From: Erysipelotrichia bacterium | GTDB lineage: Bacteria; Bacillota_I; Bacilli_A; Erysipelotrichales; Erysipelotrichaceae | Direction of reading: 5' to 3' | DNA: 64,000 nucleotides | NCBI GenBank assembly: GCA_012520255.1 | Contig: JAAYOQ010000017.1 | Span: 1-64,000, forward strand | Shown: positions 8,470-16,118 of the stretch, piece after piece | Numbering within the stretch: the stretch's first letter is position 1 | How the letters are laid out: every line of letters starts with the position of its first letter | Program-made: the position numbers and the translations under genes | The notes under the pieces: generated by a model | Seen by the model: the letters and a program-made list of their open reading frames with translations, nothing else | What the model was told of the DNA's origin: nothing | The model's database searches: none

Positions 8470-8640
8470 GTCTTTGGCAGGTCTACCGGCTTAACTTCAT
8501 CCTACTATTCAGTCTTCCCACATATATAATTGCAGTGACATAATTGAATTTCGTCTGTATCACGGTTGCTGGGACAGCATAAGAATTAAACTTATTTCCC
8601 TATTAAGTAATACACCAAATCTGATGAGTCCATACTAACA
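8470..8640 (-). promoter_or_regulatory. cobalamin riboswitch
   Basis: On the minus strand the conserved elements occur in order. First is the 5' region GGTG with AATAGGGAA (about 8614-8595). Next is the B12 box GCTGTCCCAGCAACCGTGA (8578-8560). Last comes AAGCCGGTAGACCTGCC (ending near 8476). These match the class I adenosylcobalamin riboswitch consensus. A candidate promoter (TTGAGA, 17 nt, TAGTAT) lies just upstream. High B12 is predicted to favour the terminator at 8383-8411 and shut off the uptake genes. Confidence 0.9.
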
Positions 8641-8744
8641 TATTTATTATTTTGTCTCAATAACAAAAAAATATATTGAGTATAAAAAAGAGTATATTTC
8701 AATTTCTTTCCTCTTTTGTTTTTTTAAATTTAACTGTGAAATAT

Positions 8745-8772
8745 AAAAAAGGACTTATTTTTCAAAGTCCTT
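8745..8772 (-). terminator. intrinsic terminator
   Basis: On the minus strand AAGGACTT, an 8-nt loop and AAGTCCTT are followed by a U-run. It ends the transcript of the lipoprotein gene at 8782-9390. Confidence 0.88.
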
Positions 8773-8781
8773 ATTTAATAC

Positions 8782-9390
8782 TTATTCTACAACTTCTGGG
8801 TAAGTAACAACTTTTTCTACACCAAAGTCATATACTTTTAATCCATCAACAGTTGGATAAATTACATAAATCGTAATATCTTCCATATCATAACTTACAC
8901 CAAATTCATCGTTTTTAAGAATATATGTTGTTACTTCTTTTACGGAAATATAGTTGTCTGCAACTTCTGCTACTGTAAATTCTCTATCTACAATTTCTGT
9001 GTAGTAACCGTTGTCTTCATAAGTACCTACTACATATCCATCTACTAAACAACCAGAATCTCCTACGATTTCTTCCACAGTGATTAAACCTTTTCCGTGT
9101 AATTCATCTAACTTTGCTTGTAAATCTTCCGCCGAAATTTTAACTTCTCCATCTTCAACATTTTCCATACCCATAATAGGGAATAAGAATGAAATTGCAG
9201 TTTCATCAAAAATTCCAACCAATCTTTTTACACTCATAACACTCATTGGATAATTTTGTGCTGCTTCTAATGCACCTTCTTCTGTTAAAGCTACTAATTC
9301 AGGTTCTTTAATTTCCGGTTCTGTAGGTCCACACCCTACCATTGTTAACACCATTAATAGTGTCATCATAAATACTAATAATTTTTTCAT
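8782..9390 (-). CDS. lipoprotein of unknown function
   Basis: The 202-residue protein has a type II signal peptide with lipobox TMVGC (Cys20) and an acidic, mostly beta-strand-like body. I recognise no family. It has its own promoter, 17-nt spaced (9420-9448), and its own terminator, so it is monocistronic. The -35 of that promoter sits in an inverted repeat like the one in front of the neighbouring S24 repressor, which hints at shared control with the DNA-damage module. Confidence 0.75.
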   Translation of the reverse strand: MKKLLVFMMTLLMVLTMVGCGPTEPEIKEPELVALTEEGALEAAQNYPMSVMSVKRLVGIFDETAISFLFPIMGMENVEDGEVKISAEDLQAKLDELHGKGLITVEEIVGDSGCLVDGYVVGTYEDNGYYTEIVDREFTVAEVADNYISVKEVTTYILKNDEFGVSYDMEDITIYVIYPTVDGLKVYDFGVEKVVTYPEVVE

Positions 9391-9419
9391 TAAGATAAAT
9401 CTCCTCGCTTTCCAGCTTT

Positions 9420-9449
9420 ATTATATAATCAAAAGATTGAACTTTCAAT
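9420..9449 (-). promoter_or_regulatory. lipoprotein promoter with overlapping inverted repeat
   Basis: Minus strand: -35 TTGAAA (9448-9443), 17-nt spacer, -10 TATAAT (9425-9420). The inverted repeat ATTGAA-N2-TTCAAT (9436-9449) covers the -35. The half-site TTGAA/TTCAA matches the repeats between the S24 repressor and the polymerase gene 700 bp away. Confidence 0.7.
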
Positions 9450-9475
9450 ATAATAATAGGATTTGTTCTACTTCA

Positions 9476-9502
9476 TAAAAAAACTCAAAATTAATTGAGT
9501 TT
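9476..9502 (-). terminator. intrinsic terminator of the S24 repressor gene
   Basis: Minus strand: AAACTCAA, loop TTAATT, TTGAGTTT, then a U-run. The stop codon of the repressor gene (9503-9501) lies in the first bases of the hairpin. Confidence 0.85.
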
Positions 9503-10109
9503 AAAACTTTATTCTATTATGTAATACTTTACCAATAATCTGAACATTACGATTTTTCTGATCTTCAGCGGTAAGAATAATTGGTTGATATTCTTCATTT
9601 TCTGGTTGGAGAATCATCAAATCATTTTTATAGATAACTCTTTTAACTGTTGTTTCAGAATCATCCAATAAAAATACTCCAATATCACCACTATTTAAAT
9701 GGTTTTGTTTTTTCACATATAATAAATCTTGAGGTAAGATTCTAGCATCTTTCATTGAATCACCGACAACTTCTAAATAGAAACAATCAGAATGTCTGGC
9801 ATCATCGGGGAATACATGCTCAAAACCAATATATTGTTGTTCAGCAAAAGTTGGCTGACCACCTCTAACAAAACCTAACACAGGTATTTGCGTTTTTAGA
9901 TTAAGAGGTAAATTTTGGTGCATTAACTCTTCTGTTTCAACTCCAAAAAAATCAGCGATTTTAACAATTACTCTATATGGCGGGGTAGCAGAACCATCTT
10001 CCCATTTTTGAATGGTTGTAAAACTTTTATATCCTAAATAATCAGCTAATTCATTTTGAGAGATGTTTTTTCGTTTTCTTAAATATCTTAGATTTGTTGC
10101 AAAATTCAT
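9501..10109 (-). CDS. XRE-family repressor with S24 (LexA-type) peptidase domain
   Basis: The protein has an N-terminal helix-turn-helix (residues about 8-60, with ISQNELADYLGYKS) and a C-terminal S24 peptidase domain. That domain has the catalytic pair Ser118 (VVGDSM) and Lys156 (TTVKRV), as in LexA and CI-type repressors that self-cleave on RecA filaments. A Gly-Gly at 83-84 occupies the region where LexA has its Ala-Gly cleavage bond. The start at 10109 follows GAGGT; longer upstream starts would run through the promoter. It is divergent from a Y-family polymerase, so it is probably a dedicated SOS-type repressor. Nothing prophage-like is nearby. Confidence 0.88.
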   Translation of the reverse strand: MNFATNLRYLRKRKNISQNELADYLGYKSFTTIQKWEDGSATPPYRVIVKIADFFGVETEELMHQNLPLNLKTQIPVLGFVRGGQPTFAEQQYIGFEHVFPDDARHSDCFYLEVVGDSMKDARILPQDLLYVKKQNHLNSGDIGVFLLDDSETTVKRVIYKNDLMILQPENEEYQPIILTAEDQKNRNVQIIGKVLHNRIKF

Positions 10110-10200
10110 ATATAAATACCTCGACTTAATTATAAAAAATAATTGAAATAAAATCAAGTTCAACCTTGAATATAATTCAAGTATATGATAGTATAAATTC
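10110..10200. promoter_or_regulatory. divergent promoter/operator of S24 repressor and Y-family polymerase
   Basis: The inverted repeat CTTGAAT-ATA-ATTCAAG (10165-10181) and an adjacent TTCAA-CC-TTGAA (10159-10170) fill the space between the two starts. For the repressor (minus) there is -35 TTGATT, 17 nt, -10 TATAAT. For the polymerase (plus) the best pair is TTGAAT (10166-10171), 17 nt, TAGTAT (10189-10194). The repeats overlap both -35 regions, as expected for autoregulation and co-repression. Confidence 0.7.
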
Positions 10201-11445
10201 ATGGAAAGAGTAATACTGCATTGTGATTTAAATTCATTTTATGCTTCAGTTGAAGAGCTATATCATCCTGAAGTCAAGGGAAAACCAGTAGTAGTAGGTG
10301 GAAGTGAAGACGAAAGACACGGTATTGTATTAGCGAAAAACCAGATTGCGAAAAAGTATAACATTGTTACTGCTGAAACCCTCTGGCAGGCTAAAAAGAA
10401 ATGTCCTGATTTAATCATTTTAAAACCCAACCATAAAAGATATGAAGAATTTTCTTTAAGAGTAAGAAAAATTTTTTTACAATACACTGATCTGGTTGAA
10501 CCCTTTGGCATCGATGAAGCCTGGCTTGATGTCACCAATAGTAAATACTTTGGTACCGGTAAAGAAATTGCTGACAAAATAAGAGAGCAGATTAAAAGTG
10601 AATTAGGGATTACAGCCTCAGTAGGAGTAAGTTTTAACAAGATATTTGCTAAACTGGGTAGTGATTTAAGAAAACCTGACTACACAACAGTTATTACCAA
10701 AGAAAACTACAAAGAAATTGTTTGGCCTTTAAAAGCCACAGAGATGATTTATGTCGGTAAGTCAAGTTTTGAACAGTTAAAAATTTATGGCTTATATACT
10801 ATTGGAGATATTGCCAACAAGGATGTAAGTTTTCTTAAAAAGAAGTTTGGTAAATGGGGAGAAATGATTTGGGTCTTTGCTAACGGCTTGGATGATAGTG
10901 AAGTAACCAGATATGATCAAAAACAGGAAGCAAAATCAATAGGTAACAATATTACTACTTTCAGAAATATGGAAAACTGGCAAGATGTAGATATTATCTT
11001 AAATATCTTATCAGAGTCAGTAGCAACAACATTAAGACAAAGGGGTTTAATGGCTAAAGAAGTATCGATTTATTTTAGAGATAGCCAACTTAAGAGTTTT
11101 ACCAGGCAGATGCAATTAAATGATTATACAAATTTATCCAGTGTTATTTTTAAAACAGCTAAAGAGATATGTCGTCAAAATTATAGATTTAAAAAACCAC
11201 TTAGAACATTAGGAATACGAGTTAGAAAGCTTATTGAACAAACTCGACATGTTCAGCTTTCGCTTTTTGAAAATTTCGAGGAAATTAAACAACAGGAAAA
11301 ACTGGAGTATACTATTGACGATATTAGAAGTAGATATGGACATAGAAGTATCAAGAAATTATCAATGCTGGTAGATCAAAATTTAAGTGACTATAACCCC
11401 GTTGGTGAAAACGATAATTTAACAGATATGGAGGATTTTAAGTGA
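10201..11445 (+). CDS. Y-family DNA polymerase (DinB/UmuC-type)
   Basis: This is a translesion DNA polymerase of 414 residues. The N-terminal HCDLNSFYASVE holds the first metal aspartate. FGIDEAWLDVT holds the Asp105-Glu106 pair, SVGVSFNKIFAKLGSDLRKP is the palm/fingers motif, and a little-finger domain lies at the C-terminus. The start is fixed because family members begin a few residues before HCD. No Shine-Dalgarno sequence precedes it, and the predicted promoter would start transcription at or very near the ATG, so the mRNA may be leaderless. The gene overlaps the next small gene by 4 nt. Confidence 0.92.
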   Translation: MERVILHCDLNSFYASVEELYHPEVKGKPVVVGGSEDERHGIVLAKNQIAKKYNIVTAETLWQAKKKCPDLIILKPNHKRYEEFSLRVRKIFLQYTDLVEPFGIDEAWLDVTNSKYFGTGKEIADKIREQIKSELGITASVGVSFNKIFAKLGSDLRKPDYTTVITKENYKEIVWPLKATEMIYVGKSSFEQLKIYGLYTIGDIANKDVSFLKKKFGKWGEMIWVFANGLDDSEVTRYDQKQEAKSIGNNITTFRNMENWQDVDIILNILSESVATTLRQRGLMAKEVSIYFRDSQLKSFTRQMQLNDYTNLSSVIFKTAKEICRQNYRFKKPLRTLGIRVRKLIEQTRHVQLSLFENFEEIKQQEKLEYTIDDIRSRYGHRSIKKLSMLVDQNLSDYNPVGENDNLTDMEDFK

Positions 11446-11681
11446 AACAGTTTGTTGATGTGATCTGTTTAAATCAAAAAACGGGTCAAATTAGACCATT
11501 ATATATATTATGGGAAAATGGAATAAAATATCCAATAGATAAAATAACCCAGATAATTCCAGCTGCTTCATTAAGAAGTGGGGGGATGGGGCTAAGATTT
11601 ACCTGTAAGATAGGAAACAATTATCGCTATTTATTTTTAGAAGAGGGTAAATGGTTCATAGAAAAAACACAATTAAATTAG
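11442..11681 (+). CDS. small protein co-encoded with the Y-family polymerase
   Basis: The 79-residue soluble protein starts within the stop codon of the polymerase gene (ATGA-type overlap), with GGAGG just upstream. I do not recognise a family. Strand-rich segments such as GLRFTCKIGNNYRYLFLEEG suggest a small beta fold. Translational coupling suggests it works with the polymerase, comparable in position only to YolD-type partners of UvrX. Confidence 0.7.
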   Translation: MKQFVDVICLNQKTGQIRPLYILWENGIKYPIDKITQIIPAASLRSGGMGLRFTCKIGNNYRYLFLEEGKWFIEKTQLN

Positions 11682-11709
11682 TATAATAGTATTCAGTTAG
11701 GAGAAAATT

Positions 11710-12171
11710 ATGGAAAAAATAACAAGTTTTACAATTGATCATTTAAAATTGAGACCAGGTTTATATGTTTCAAGGAAGGATGTTAAGGATACTGTAGTAG
11801 TTACTACCTTTGATATTAGAATTACCAGTCCTAATATTGAACCGGTAATTGATAATGGTTCTTTACATACTATTGAACATTTAGGAGCTACATATTTAAG
11901 AAATAGCGAAAGGAAAGCTGATATTGTCTATTTTGGACCGATGGGTTGTAGAACTGGTTGTTATCTGCTAATGTTTGGCGATTTAAAAAGTGAAGATATA
12001 TATTCACTTATAATAAATATGTGTGACTTTATTATTGACTATCAAGGACAAATACCAGGAGCAAGTGCTCAAGAGTGTGGCAATTATCTAGAACAGAATT
12101 TGCCAATGGCTAAATACTACATTAAAAAGTATAAAGAGCAGTTAATAAAATTTAAAAGATTTAGATATTAA
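11710..12171 (+). CDS. luxS: S-ribosylhomocysteine lyase LuxS
   Basis: LuxS splits S-ribosylhomocysteine into homocysteine and DPD, the AI-2 precursor, in the activated methyl cycle. The 153-residue length is typical. The metal ligands His53 and His57 (HTIEH) and Cys123 (AQECGNY) and the catalytic Cys80 (MGCRTG) are all present. The TAGGAG ribosome binding site is good. Together with the methionine transporter at 45-48 kb it belongs to sulfur amino acid salvage. Confidence 0.95.
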   Translation: MEKITSFTIDHLKLRPGLYVSRKDVKDTVVVTTFDIRITSPNIEPVIDNGSLHTIEHLGATYLRNSERKADIVYFGPMGCRTGCYLLMFGDLKSEDIYSLIINMCDFIIDYQGQIPGASAQECGNYLEQNLPMAKYYIKKYKEQLIKFKRFRY

Positions 12172-12195
12172 AAGGACTAATTTCAGTCCTTTTTA
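12170..12195 (+). terminator. intrinsic terminator after luxS
   Basis: AAAAGGACT, loop AATTTC, AGTCCTTTT followed by further Ts. It starts at the luxS stop codon. Confidence 0.88.
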
Positions 12196-12261
12196 ATATA
12201 ATCCAACATTGTAAATTCATTTATAAAAAACCTAAGCAATAGTAATAGTAAAATATTATTG

Positions 12262-13527
12262 CTATTGATTTAAATAATCTAAATATTGTTGATAAGTCAT
12301 TTTTACTTGAAAGCTGCTGATGATATCATCTGCTAATGAATTATCAGTTAATAAATCAATTACACTTCCTGCTACAATTTTAGCTTGAACAATATATACT
12401 TCATAAGGATCAGCAATCTGTAAATTATTACCATGCATTCTTCCTTTAAAACCGGTATAACCGTATTGTGTAACTGGTTTAAAGATGCTCATATCGCCAA
12501 CATCCCCGGCAGCAACACTTTTTTCATTCCATTTGATATTGTCATCATCAGTGTAGTCCAGCATATTTTTATAAATCACTTCACTAAGTGGTTTACTTGG
12601 AATAAATGGTAAGTATCCAGGAATATCTTCAATAATACAGGTTCCACCAAGTGCCTGACTGCAGCTTCTGGCGGCATTAGATATTATTTCATTTAGTTTT
12701 AACAAGTAATCTGGATTAATACTTCTGATATAGCATTCATAGATGACTTCTTCCGGAATTGAGTTAACAGTATCTCCACCTTTAACGATGATACCGTGAA
12801 CTCTGACCATATCTTCTTCCTTATAGGTTTCTTTTAACATATTGATAGCATTTATAAATAGAGAACACATATTTAAAGCATTGACTCCTTCATCAGGACA
12901 AACAGCTGCGTGTGCTCCTTTCCCAACGAAAGTTATTTTTTTATAAATAAAACCAGCTAAAGTTGAATTTACAGAAAAACGATATTCATTACTGCTAGAA
13001 CTGTGCAAGTGAATAAATAAATCACAATCATCAAATAGCTTATCCACCAACATATTCTGTTTACCGGATAAATATTTTATTTTTCCTTCAGCAATCAATT
13101 GCTTGCGATATTCTACATCAGTAAACTCTTCTGCAGGAGTAAAGAATAAAGTAATGGTACCTTTTAATTTATCAATCTGCTGATTTAAACTATCCAAAGC
13201 AGCCAGCATGATCGCTATTTGAGTACTATGTCCACAAGAGTGAGCAGCATTATCTATCTTATTGGCATTTGGATGACCGACAGTAGGGACAGCATCTAAT
13301 TCCGCGATTAAACCAACATGGGGCTTTCCTTGGCCAATAGAAACTGAAAAACCAGTTTCAAAAAATTCCTTATCAACTTTGAGATGATGTTTATTTAAAT
13401 AATCAATGATGATTTCTTTAGTTTTAAATTCTTTAAAACCTAATTCTGGACAATTAAAAAGTCTTTCACCTAAGGCGATAGTTTCTTCTTTGTTCAGTTC
13501 AATATAATCTTTGACTGTCTGTTTCAT
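12262..13527 (-). CDS. M20-family amidohydrolase/peptidase
   Basis: This 421-residue metallohydrolase belongs to the M20D aminoacylase / aminobenzoyl-glutamate hydrolase group. Visible are the AELDAVP segment, the HSCGH metal motif, FTPAEE with the general-base glutamates, and the dimerisation-domain segment GKGAHAAVCPDEGVNALN. There is no signal peptide. Substrates are probably N-acyl or peptide amides; the exact one cannot be read. It lies 52 bp upstream of 13580 and may share a transcript with the TraB gene. Confidence 0.85.
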   Translation of the reverse strand: MKQTVKDYIELNKEETIALGERLFNCPELGFKEFKTKEIIIDYLNKHHLKVDKEFFETGFSVSIGQGKPHVGLIAELDAVPTVGHPNANKIDNAAHSCGHSTQIAIMLAALDSLNQQIDKLKGTITLFFTPAEEFTDVEYRKQLIAEGKIKYLSGKQNMLVDKLFDDCDLFIHLHSSSSNEYRFSVNSTLAGFIYKKITFVGKGAHAAVCPDEGVNALNMCSLFINAINMLKETYKEEDMVRVHGIIVKGGDTVNSIPEEVIYECYIRSINPDYLLKLNEIISNAARSCSQALGGTCIIEDIPGYLPFIPSKPLSEVIYKNMLDYTDDDNIKWNEKSVAAGDVGDMSIFKPVTQYGYTGFKGRMHGNNLQIADPYEVYIVQAKIVAGSVIDLLTDNSLADDIISSFQVKMTYQQYLDYLNQ

Positions 13528-13579
13528 ATTAATCTTGTATTATCCCTTTCTAGAAGCCCCTAAGTTTAAATATGTCTTC

Positions 13580-14755
13580 TTATATCAGATTAAAGATGGC
13601 TTTAACAATACTTAATCCACTTACAAAAGTACCGATGGTACTGCCTAGATTGGCAAAAAGTACTATCAGCAAAATTCTAGTTACTTTATTGCTCACAAAA
13701 CCTTTAAAAGTGTTTAAATCACTAGATAGACGATCAAAATCAGCAACTGTAGGCTTTAATATTTTGGCTTCTACCAGTCCTGCAAACCAGCCAGCAGCTA
13801 AAAGAGGATTAAGTGAAGTTATCGGAGCAAAAACAAAAGCCGTTAACATTGACAAAATATGTCCACGACAAATCAAAACTCCTAGAGCACTTAAAGAACC
13901 ATTAATTAAAATCCATCCTTTGAGTTGCTGAAAACCGATTGATGTATCAAGTTTAAAACTTGCCAGAATTAAAGAAACGATGATGATTGGAATAATCCAG
14001 CCTGCAATTTTACTGGACTTCTTTTTTTCAGGAACGATGTCATATTGATCGATATCATAGTCCATATGGATATATTTAGGAACATTTACTGTATGAGCCG
14101 CTCCTAAAATAGCTACAATTTTTTCTCCTGGGGCATGTTTTATTTTATGAGCTAAATATTTATCTCTTTCATCAACTAAAACTTCGGTGATGTTAGGAAA
14201 CTTCTTACTTACCTCATTAAGAGCAGCGGTAAGCGTATCTTTTTGTTGAAGAGACTTTAAATCTTCTTCAGTAATTTCCTCATCATCTAAAATAGACGTT
14301 AAAAGCAGTGTAATAAGTTTATATTTATCGGAAAAACTTAAATTAGCCCAAATTCTTTTAAATGTTATAGAGACATTTCGATCAGCTAAAATTAAATCAG
14401 CATTTAATTCTTTAGCTTTTTCTATTCCAACCAGCATTTCTTGTCCACTTTTGGAACCTAGCTGTTCAGCAATTCTTTTCTGAAAATTAGATAAGATGAC
14501 ATTAACTAACATCATAAATACTTTTTTTTCTTTAATGATTTTACTGATGTCAGTATTGCGATAATTAACTGGATCGATTAATGAGTTGTATCTATCCCTG
14601 TCTAATTCAATACAGATGCTGTCTGGCTGAATAGCATCAATGGTTTCTTTTGTCAGCTGTACACTTTCTTTTGATACGTGAGCTGTAGGGATCAGGGTAA
14701 TTTGTTTGCCCTGATAATCTATATGTATAACTTCAATTTTATTTTCCATATTCAC
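13580..14755 (-). CDS. TraB/PrgY-family membrane protein
   Basis: The 391-residue protein has an N-terminal TraB domain (HVSKESVQLTKETID, ICIELDRDRY, GAAHTVNVPKY) and a C-terminal set of three or four membrane segments from about residue 250. TraB/PrgY proteins of enterococci reduce peptide-pheromone activity, but most family members have no proven role. The GxxH (GAAH) and DRD residues implicated in the family are kept. I infer a membrane-anchored metal-dependent activity. Confidence 0.85.
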   Translation of the reverse strand: MNMENKIEVIHIDYQGKQITLIPTAHVSKESVQLTKETIDAIQPDSICIELDRDRYNSLIDPVNYRNTDISKIIKEKKVFMMLVNVILSNFQKRIAEQLGSKSGQEMLVGIEKAKELNADLILADRNVSITFKRIWANLSFSDKYKLITLLLTSILDDEEITEEDLKSLQQKDTLTAALNEVSKKFPNITEVLVDERDKYLAHKIKHAPGEKIVAILGAAHTVNVPKYIHMDYDIDQYDIVPEKKKSSKIAGWIIPIIIVSLILASFKLDTSIGFQQLKGWILINGSLSALGVLICRGHILSMLTAFVFAPITSLNPLLAAGWFAGLVEAKILKPTVADFDRLSSDLNTFKGFVSNKVTRILLIVLFANLGSTIGTFVSGLSIVKAIFNLI

Positions 14756-14827
14756 ACCTTTGCATATATTATAACTCAGATTAGATTCAATTTGTAGTTG
14801 TCTGAAAAATAGTATAAAATATAAACG

Positions 14828-14886
14828 TATCAGTGGGCAACACTGTTTTGATAGTGCTATAAACTGATAATTAAATATGATATAAT
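14828..14886 (+). promoter_or_regulatory. cdaA upstream region: inverted repeat and -10
   Basis: TATCAGT (14828-14834) pairs with ACTGATA (14863-14869) around a smaller CACT/AGTG pair. A TATAAT (14881-14886) follows 11 nt later. No good -35 is present, so the promoter may depend on an activator, or the repeat may act in the 5' flank. It does not match the ydaO c-di-AMP riboswitch. Confidence 0.4.
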
Positions 14887-14924
14887 TAATTGAAAATATT
14901 AGAAGGAAGAGAGAAGGTGTAGAA

Positions 14925-16118
14925 ATGCATATATCATTAACTTATGAATCAATAATACATTATCTACAAGTCGGAATAGATATATTAGCAGTGTGGATTG
15001 TTTTAAATTACCTTATCAAGGTTGTTAGAACCAATCAGAAAACAATACAAATTTTCCAAGGAATTCTGTTAATCATCATTGTTCAATCAGTTTCAAAACT
15101 GTTGGGACTTACTACTGTTGCCTGGTTGGCAGATAATATAGTTTCTTGGGGATTTTTAGCTATCATTGTTATTTTTCAACCTGAAATCAGATCAATTTTA
15201 GAAAGATTAGGTAAAAGTAATGCCTTAGCTAGAATTGCCACTTTAACATCAACTGAAAAAGAATTTCTAATTGATGAATTAATGGCAGCTACAGCTAACC
15301 TGACAGCCAGTAAAACAGGTGCTTTGATAACTTTAGAACAAGCTCATTCATTGGAAGATTATGTTAATACCGGAATCAGAATGAATTCTTTAGTCAGTGC
15401 CGAGTTAATCTGTTCAATTTTTATGACAACCACACCGTTACATGATGGAGCGGTAATTATTCAGGGCGATAAACTGTCATGTGCTTCAGCATATTTTCCA
15501 CCAACAACGATGGATTTGCCTGCCAAATATGGAGCAAGGCATAGAGCAGCTATCGGTATTAGTGAAGTAAGTGATGCTGTTACAATTGTCGTATCTGAAG
15601 AAACAGGAAAAGTGTCAGTTGCTGAACAAGGCAAATTAATTCAGATGAATGAAAAAAGATTAAGAGCTTATTTAGAGCGTATTGTTTTGAATAAGGAAAA
15701 TATTTCTGGTGAAAGTAGACCTAGAACCAGTAGTGTTTCAGTGTCAATAGATGATCTGGTAAATAAATTTGAAAGAGAATTTGAAAAGCTGGATCAGGAT
15801 ATTGAAATTGAAGATCAGTTAAGTAATATTGATGCTCATGAGATGAAAAATTTCAATACTGTCAGTTTTAAAACAATTGATTTAGAAGAAGAAAGTGAAA
15901 CTGAAATCGAAGCTCCTAAAAAATTAGTTGAAAGTGTAATTTCATCTACTTTGGCTGAAAATACTGTAGATGATAGTGTAACAGTCAGAAAAGTTGCTGT
16001 TCCTAAAGATACTACTTCAAATACAGGCACGATGAATGTTATTAAAACTACCAGTGTTACTACAGGAACAGATAAAATAGAAAAAACTTCTGAAGAAGGA
16101 GGTAGTGAAAATGTCTAG
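14925..16118 (+). CDS. cdaA: diadenylate cyclase CdaA with long C-terminal extension
   Basis: CdaA makes c-di-AMP from two ATP at the membrane. Three N-terminal membrane segments are followed by the DAC domain with DGA (Asp174-Ala176, LHDGAVII) and RHR (Arg205-Arg207). The family is usually about 270-280 residues. This one has 397, with roughly 120 extra residues rich in Glu, Ser, Thr and Val that look disordered. It is the first gene of the conserved cdaA-cdaR-glmM operon and overlaps cdaR by 8 nt. The start at 14925 follows GGAAGAGAGAAGG. Confidence 0.93.
   Translation: MHISLTYESIIHYLQVGIDILAVWIVLNYLIKVVRTNQKTIQIFQGILLIIIVQSVSKLLGLTTVAWLADNIVSWGFLAIIVIFQPEIRSILERLGKSNALARIATLTSTEKEFLIDELMAATANLTASKTGALITLEQAHSLEDYVNTGIRMNSLVSAELICSIFMTTTPLHDGAVIIQGDKLSCASAYFPPTTMDLPAKYGARHRAAIGISEVSDAVTIVVSEETGKVSVAEQGKLIQMNEKRLRAYLERIVLNKENISGESRPRTSSVSVSIDDLVNKFEREFEKLDQDIEIEDQLSNIDAHEMKNFNTVSFKTIDLEEESETEIEAPKKLVESVISSTLAENTVDDSVTVRKVAVPKDTTSNTGTMNVIKTTSVTTGTDKIEKTSEEGGSENV

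Noticed and set aside
9501-11681. Prophage or mobile element, suggested by the CI-like XRE-S24 repressor.
   Set aside because: No integrase, phage structural genes, or attachment repeats lie nearby; the partner is a Y-family polymerase, which fits a chromosomal SOS module.
13572-13931. A 119-codon frame on the plus strand opposite the TraB gene.
   Set aside because: It lies antisense within a well-conserved gene, has no ribosome binding site and looks like a shadow of the membrane-segment codons.
14828-14869. Possible c-di-AMP (ydaO) riboswitch upstream of cdaA.
   Set aside because: The repeat is only about 42 nt, lies upstream of the -10, and lacks the long conserved ydaO core.
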